From Streptomyces sp. SAJ15 (GTDB lineage Bacteria; Actinomycetota; Actinomycetes; Streptomycetales; Streptomycetaceae): 64,000 nt of DNA. The notes below the pieces were generated by a model. That model saw only the letters and a list, made by a program, of their open reading frames with translations. It was not told the DNA's origin and did no database searches. Below, piece by piece: positions 62,831 to 64,000 of the stretch; the stretch's first letter is position 1, and every line of letters starts with the position of its first letter. The DNA is taken from positions 248,001-312,000 of the forward strand of contig NZ_NISY01000007.1 of assembly GCF_007595705.1 (NCBI RefSeq). The letters run 5' to 3'. The position numbers and the translations under genes are program-made.

Positions 62831-63450
62831 AGCTCCGGTCCGTCGCCCGGTTCCTCCTGGTACGAGTAGCGCTGCTCGCGCCAGGGGTCGCCGATGTTGT
62901 GGTAGCCGCGCTCCTCCCAGAAGCCGCGGCGGTCGGCGGTCATGTACTCCACGCCGCGGACCCACTTGGGGCCCTTCCAGGCGTACAGGTGCGGCACGAT
63001 GAGGCGGACCGGGAAGCCGTGCTCGGCGGTGAGCGGCTCGCCGTCCTTGTGGGTGGCGAAGATCGCCCGCTCGGAGGCGAAGTCCGCCAACCGGAGGTTC
63101 GAGCTGAAGCCGTACTCGGCCCACACCATCACATGGGTGGCCTGCGGCGCGGGCGGGGCGAGTTCGAGGATCGTACGGGCGGCGACACCGCCCCACTCCG
63201 CGCCCAGCATGCTGAACTTGGTGACGCAGTGCAGATCGGCGACGACGGTCGTGTACGGCAGCGCCGAGAACTCGTCGTGCGTCCAGGCCCGCTTGTCGCC
63301 GTCGGCGGTCGCGCCGAAGACCCGGAACTCCCAGCGGTCCGGCTTGAACTTCGGGACCGGCCCGTAGTGCGTCACCGGCCAACCGCGCTGTAGCCGCTGC
63401 CCCGGAGGCAACTGCGCGAGCTCCCCTTCGCGGCTGTCCGACTGACCCAT
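62827..63450 (-). CDS. Sulfite-oxidase-like molybdopterin enzyme
   Basis: 207 aa from ATG 63450. A compact molybdopterin domain of the sulfite oxidase/MsrP fold: the Mo-ligand Cys is in ADLHCVTKFSMLG near residue 74, with WGGVAARTILEL, LADFASERAIFATHKDGEPL and VRLIVPHLYAWKGPKWVRG further on. There is no Tat signal, unlike MsrP, and no dimerisation domain, so it is probably cytoplasmic with an unknown substrate. Its TAG shares CTAG with the nfo stop. The ribosome site is weak (GGAG only 2 nt before the ATG). Confidence 0.88.
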   Translation of the reverse strand: MGQSDSREGELAQLPPGQRLQRGWPVTHYGPVPKFKPDRWEFRVFGATADGDKRAWTHDEFSALPYTTVVADLHCVTKFSMLGAEWGGVAARTILELAPPAPQATHVMVWAEYGFSSNLRLADFASERAIFATHKDGEPLTAEHGFPVRLIVPHLYAWKGPKWVRGVEYMTADRRGFWEERGYHNIGDPWREQRYSYQEEPGDGPEL

Positions 63451-63605
63451 GGCTCCATGGTGTCAGACCTTCGGGGGTGGTCGTGACCAGCATCGGACGA
63501 TACGGACAAGCAGCACTAAGCGTGAACTTACTAGACGATTTCGATCAGGCGGTGCGAGGATGCGCGCAAGCCGCCGATCTCCGCGTGGATGGAAGGAGCC
63601 CCTCG

Positions 63606-64000
63606 ATGCAGGGCGACCCCGAGGTCATCGAGTACCTCAACGAGCAGCTCACCGCCGAGCTGACCGCGATCAACCAGTACTTCCTGCACTCGAAGATGCA
63701 GGAGAACATGGGCTGGACCAAGCTCGCGAAGTACACCCGGCACGAGTCCTTCGACGAGATGAAGCACGCCGAGGTGCTGACCGACCGGATCCTCTTCCTG
63801 GACGGCCTGCCCAACTACCAGCGGCTCTTCCACGTCCGCATCGGGCAGACCATCACCGAGATGTTCCAGGCGGACCGGGAGGTGGAGGTCGAGGCGATCG
63901 ACCGGCTGCGGCGCGGGATCGAGATCATGCGGGCCAAGGGCGACATCACCTCGGCCAACATCTTCGAGTCCATCCTGGCGGACGAGGAGCACCACATCGA
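63606..64000 (+). CDS. bfr: Bacterioferritin (C-terminus cut by window edge)
   Basis: At least 131 aa from ATG 63606, with AAGGAG 7 nt upstream; the gene runs off the right edge. It stores iron in a 24-mer. Ferroxidase ligands: Glu in QLTAELTAINQY (near 18), HESFDEMKHAE (Glu 51, His 54), and the last visible residues ADEEHHI (Glu-His pair). The Met of DEMKHAE is the haem ligand position. The frame upstream is open to a GTG at 63522 that would include TTA and CTA codons; I reject that start because the ATG has the better ribosome site and the family begins MQGDPEVIEYLN. Confidence 0.94.
   Translation, partial: MQGDPEVIEYLNEQLTAELTAINQYFLHSKMQENMGWTKLAKYTRHESFDEMKHAEVLTDRILFLDGLPNYQRLFHVRIGQTITEMFQADREVEVEAIDRLRRGIEIMRAKGDITSANIFESILADEEHHI

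Noticed and set aside
63522..63605. In-frame 28-codon N-terminal extension of bacterioferritin
   Set aside because: It contains TTA and CTA codons, has no ribosome site, and the family begins at MQGDPEVIEYLN, which has AAGGAG 7 nt upstream.

Overview
The window is chromosomal DNA from a high-GC actinomycete, almost certainly a Streptomyces. The evidence is the very high GC with strong third-position GC bias, frequent GTG starts with GTGA/ATGA stop-start overlaps, a Streptomyces-type dcw cluster (ftsA-less, with sepF and divIVA) divergent from an ileS gene with a T-box leader, and TTA codons so rare that I found one in the recognised genes. No rRNA, tRNA, insertion sequence, prophage or CRISPR array was seen.

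Layout. 1-13 kb: an NYN-domain protein cut by the left edge, a small basic protein, dnaE, a DUF2252 protein, a membrane protein, a DsbA-like thiol protein, a Tat-exported PhoD phosphatase, a dienelactone-hydrolase-like protein, a GNAT acetyltransferase, an RluD-type pseudouridine synthase and lspA. 13-18 kb: a DksA/TraR zinc-finger protein with a long histone-H1-like tail, then the T-box leader and ileS. 18-37 kb, minus strand: the division and cell-wall cluster, read in transcription order as rsmH, an unexplained 142-codon ORF, ftsL, ftsI, murE, murF, mraY, murD, ftsW, murG, ftsQ, ftsZ, pgeF, yggS, sepF, yggT and divIVA. It makes lipid-linked peptidoglycan precursor (MurE-F-D-G, MraY), polymerises it at the septum (FtsW-FtsI) and positions and controls the ring (FtsZ, SepF, FtsQ, FtsL, DivIVA).

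37-46 kb: beta-carbonic anhydrase, a MoxR-DUF58-transglutaminase operon, DUF3040, a methyltransferase and an SAV_6107-type HEPN protein. 46-50 kb: a probable self-regulated transport locus with an ABC-type ATPase lacking the P-loop lysine and carrying a TTA codon, a YhgE/Pip membrane protein and a TetR regulator; a 14-bp palindrome lies at the predicted promoter. 50-64 kb: a phytoene-desaturase-like oxidoreductase, a Tyr/Gln/Gly-rich membrane protein, metF, thiE, an Rv2175c-type DNA-binding protein, a ferredoxin-reductase-like protein, TPP riboswitch-thiO-thiS-thiG, a PASTA Ser/Thr kinase, endonuclease IV, a sulfite-oxidase-like molybdoenzyme and bacterioferritin (cut by the right edge).

Most of the content is conserved housekeeping. 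The parts that stand out are the GXHH active-site motif in IleRS, the extra ORF between rsmH and ftsL bounded by a 14-bp direct repeat, the degenerate TTA-containing ATPase, a 23-codon coupling ORF in the transglutaminase operon, and several short tandem-repeat arrays in intergenic DNA and in coding sequence.
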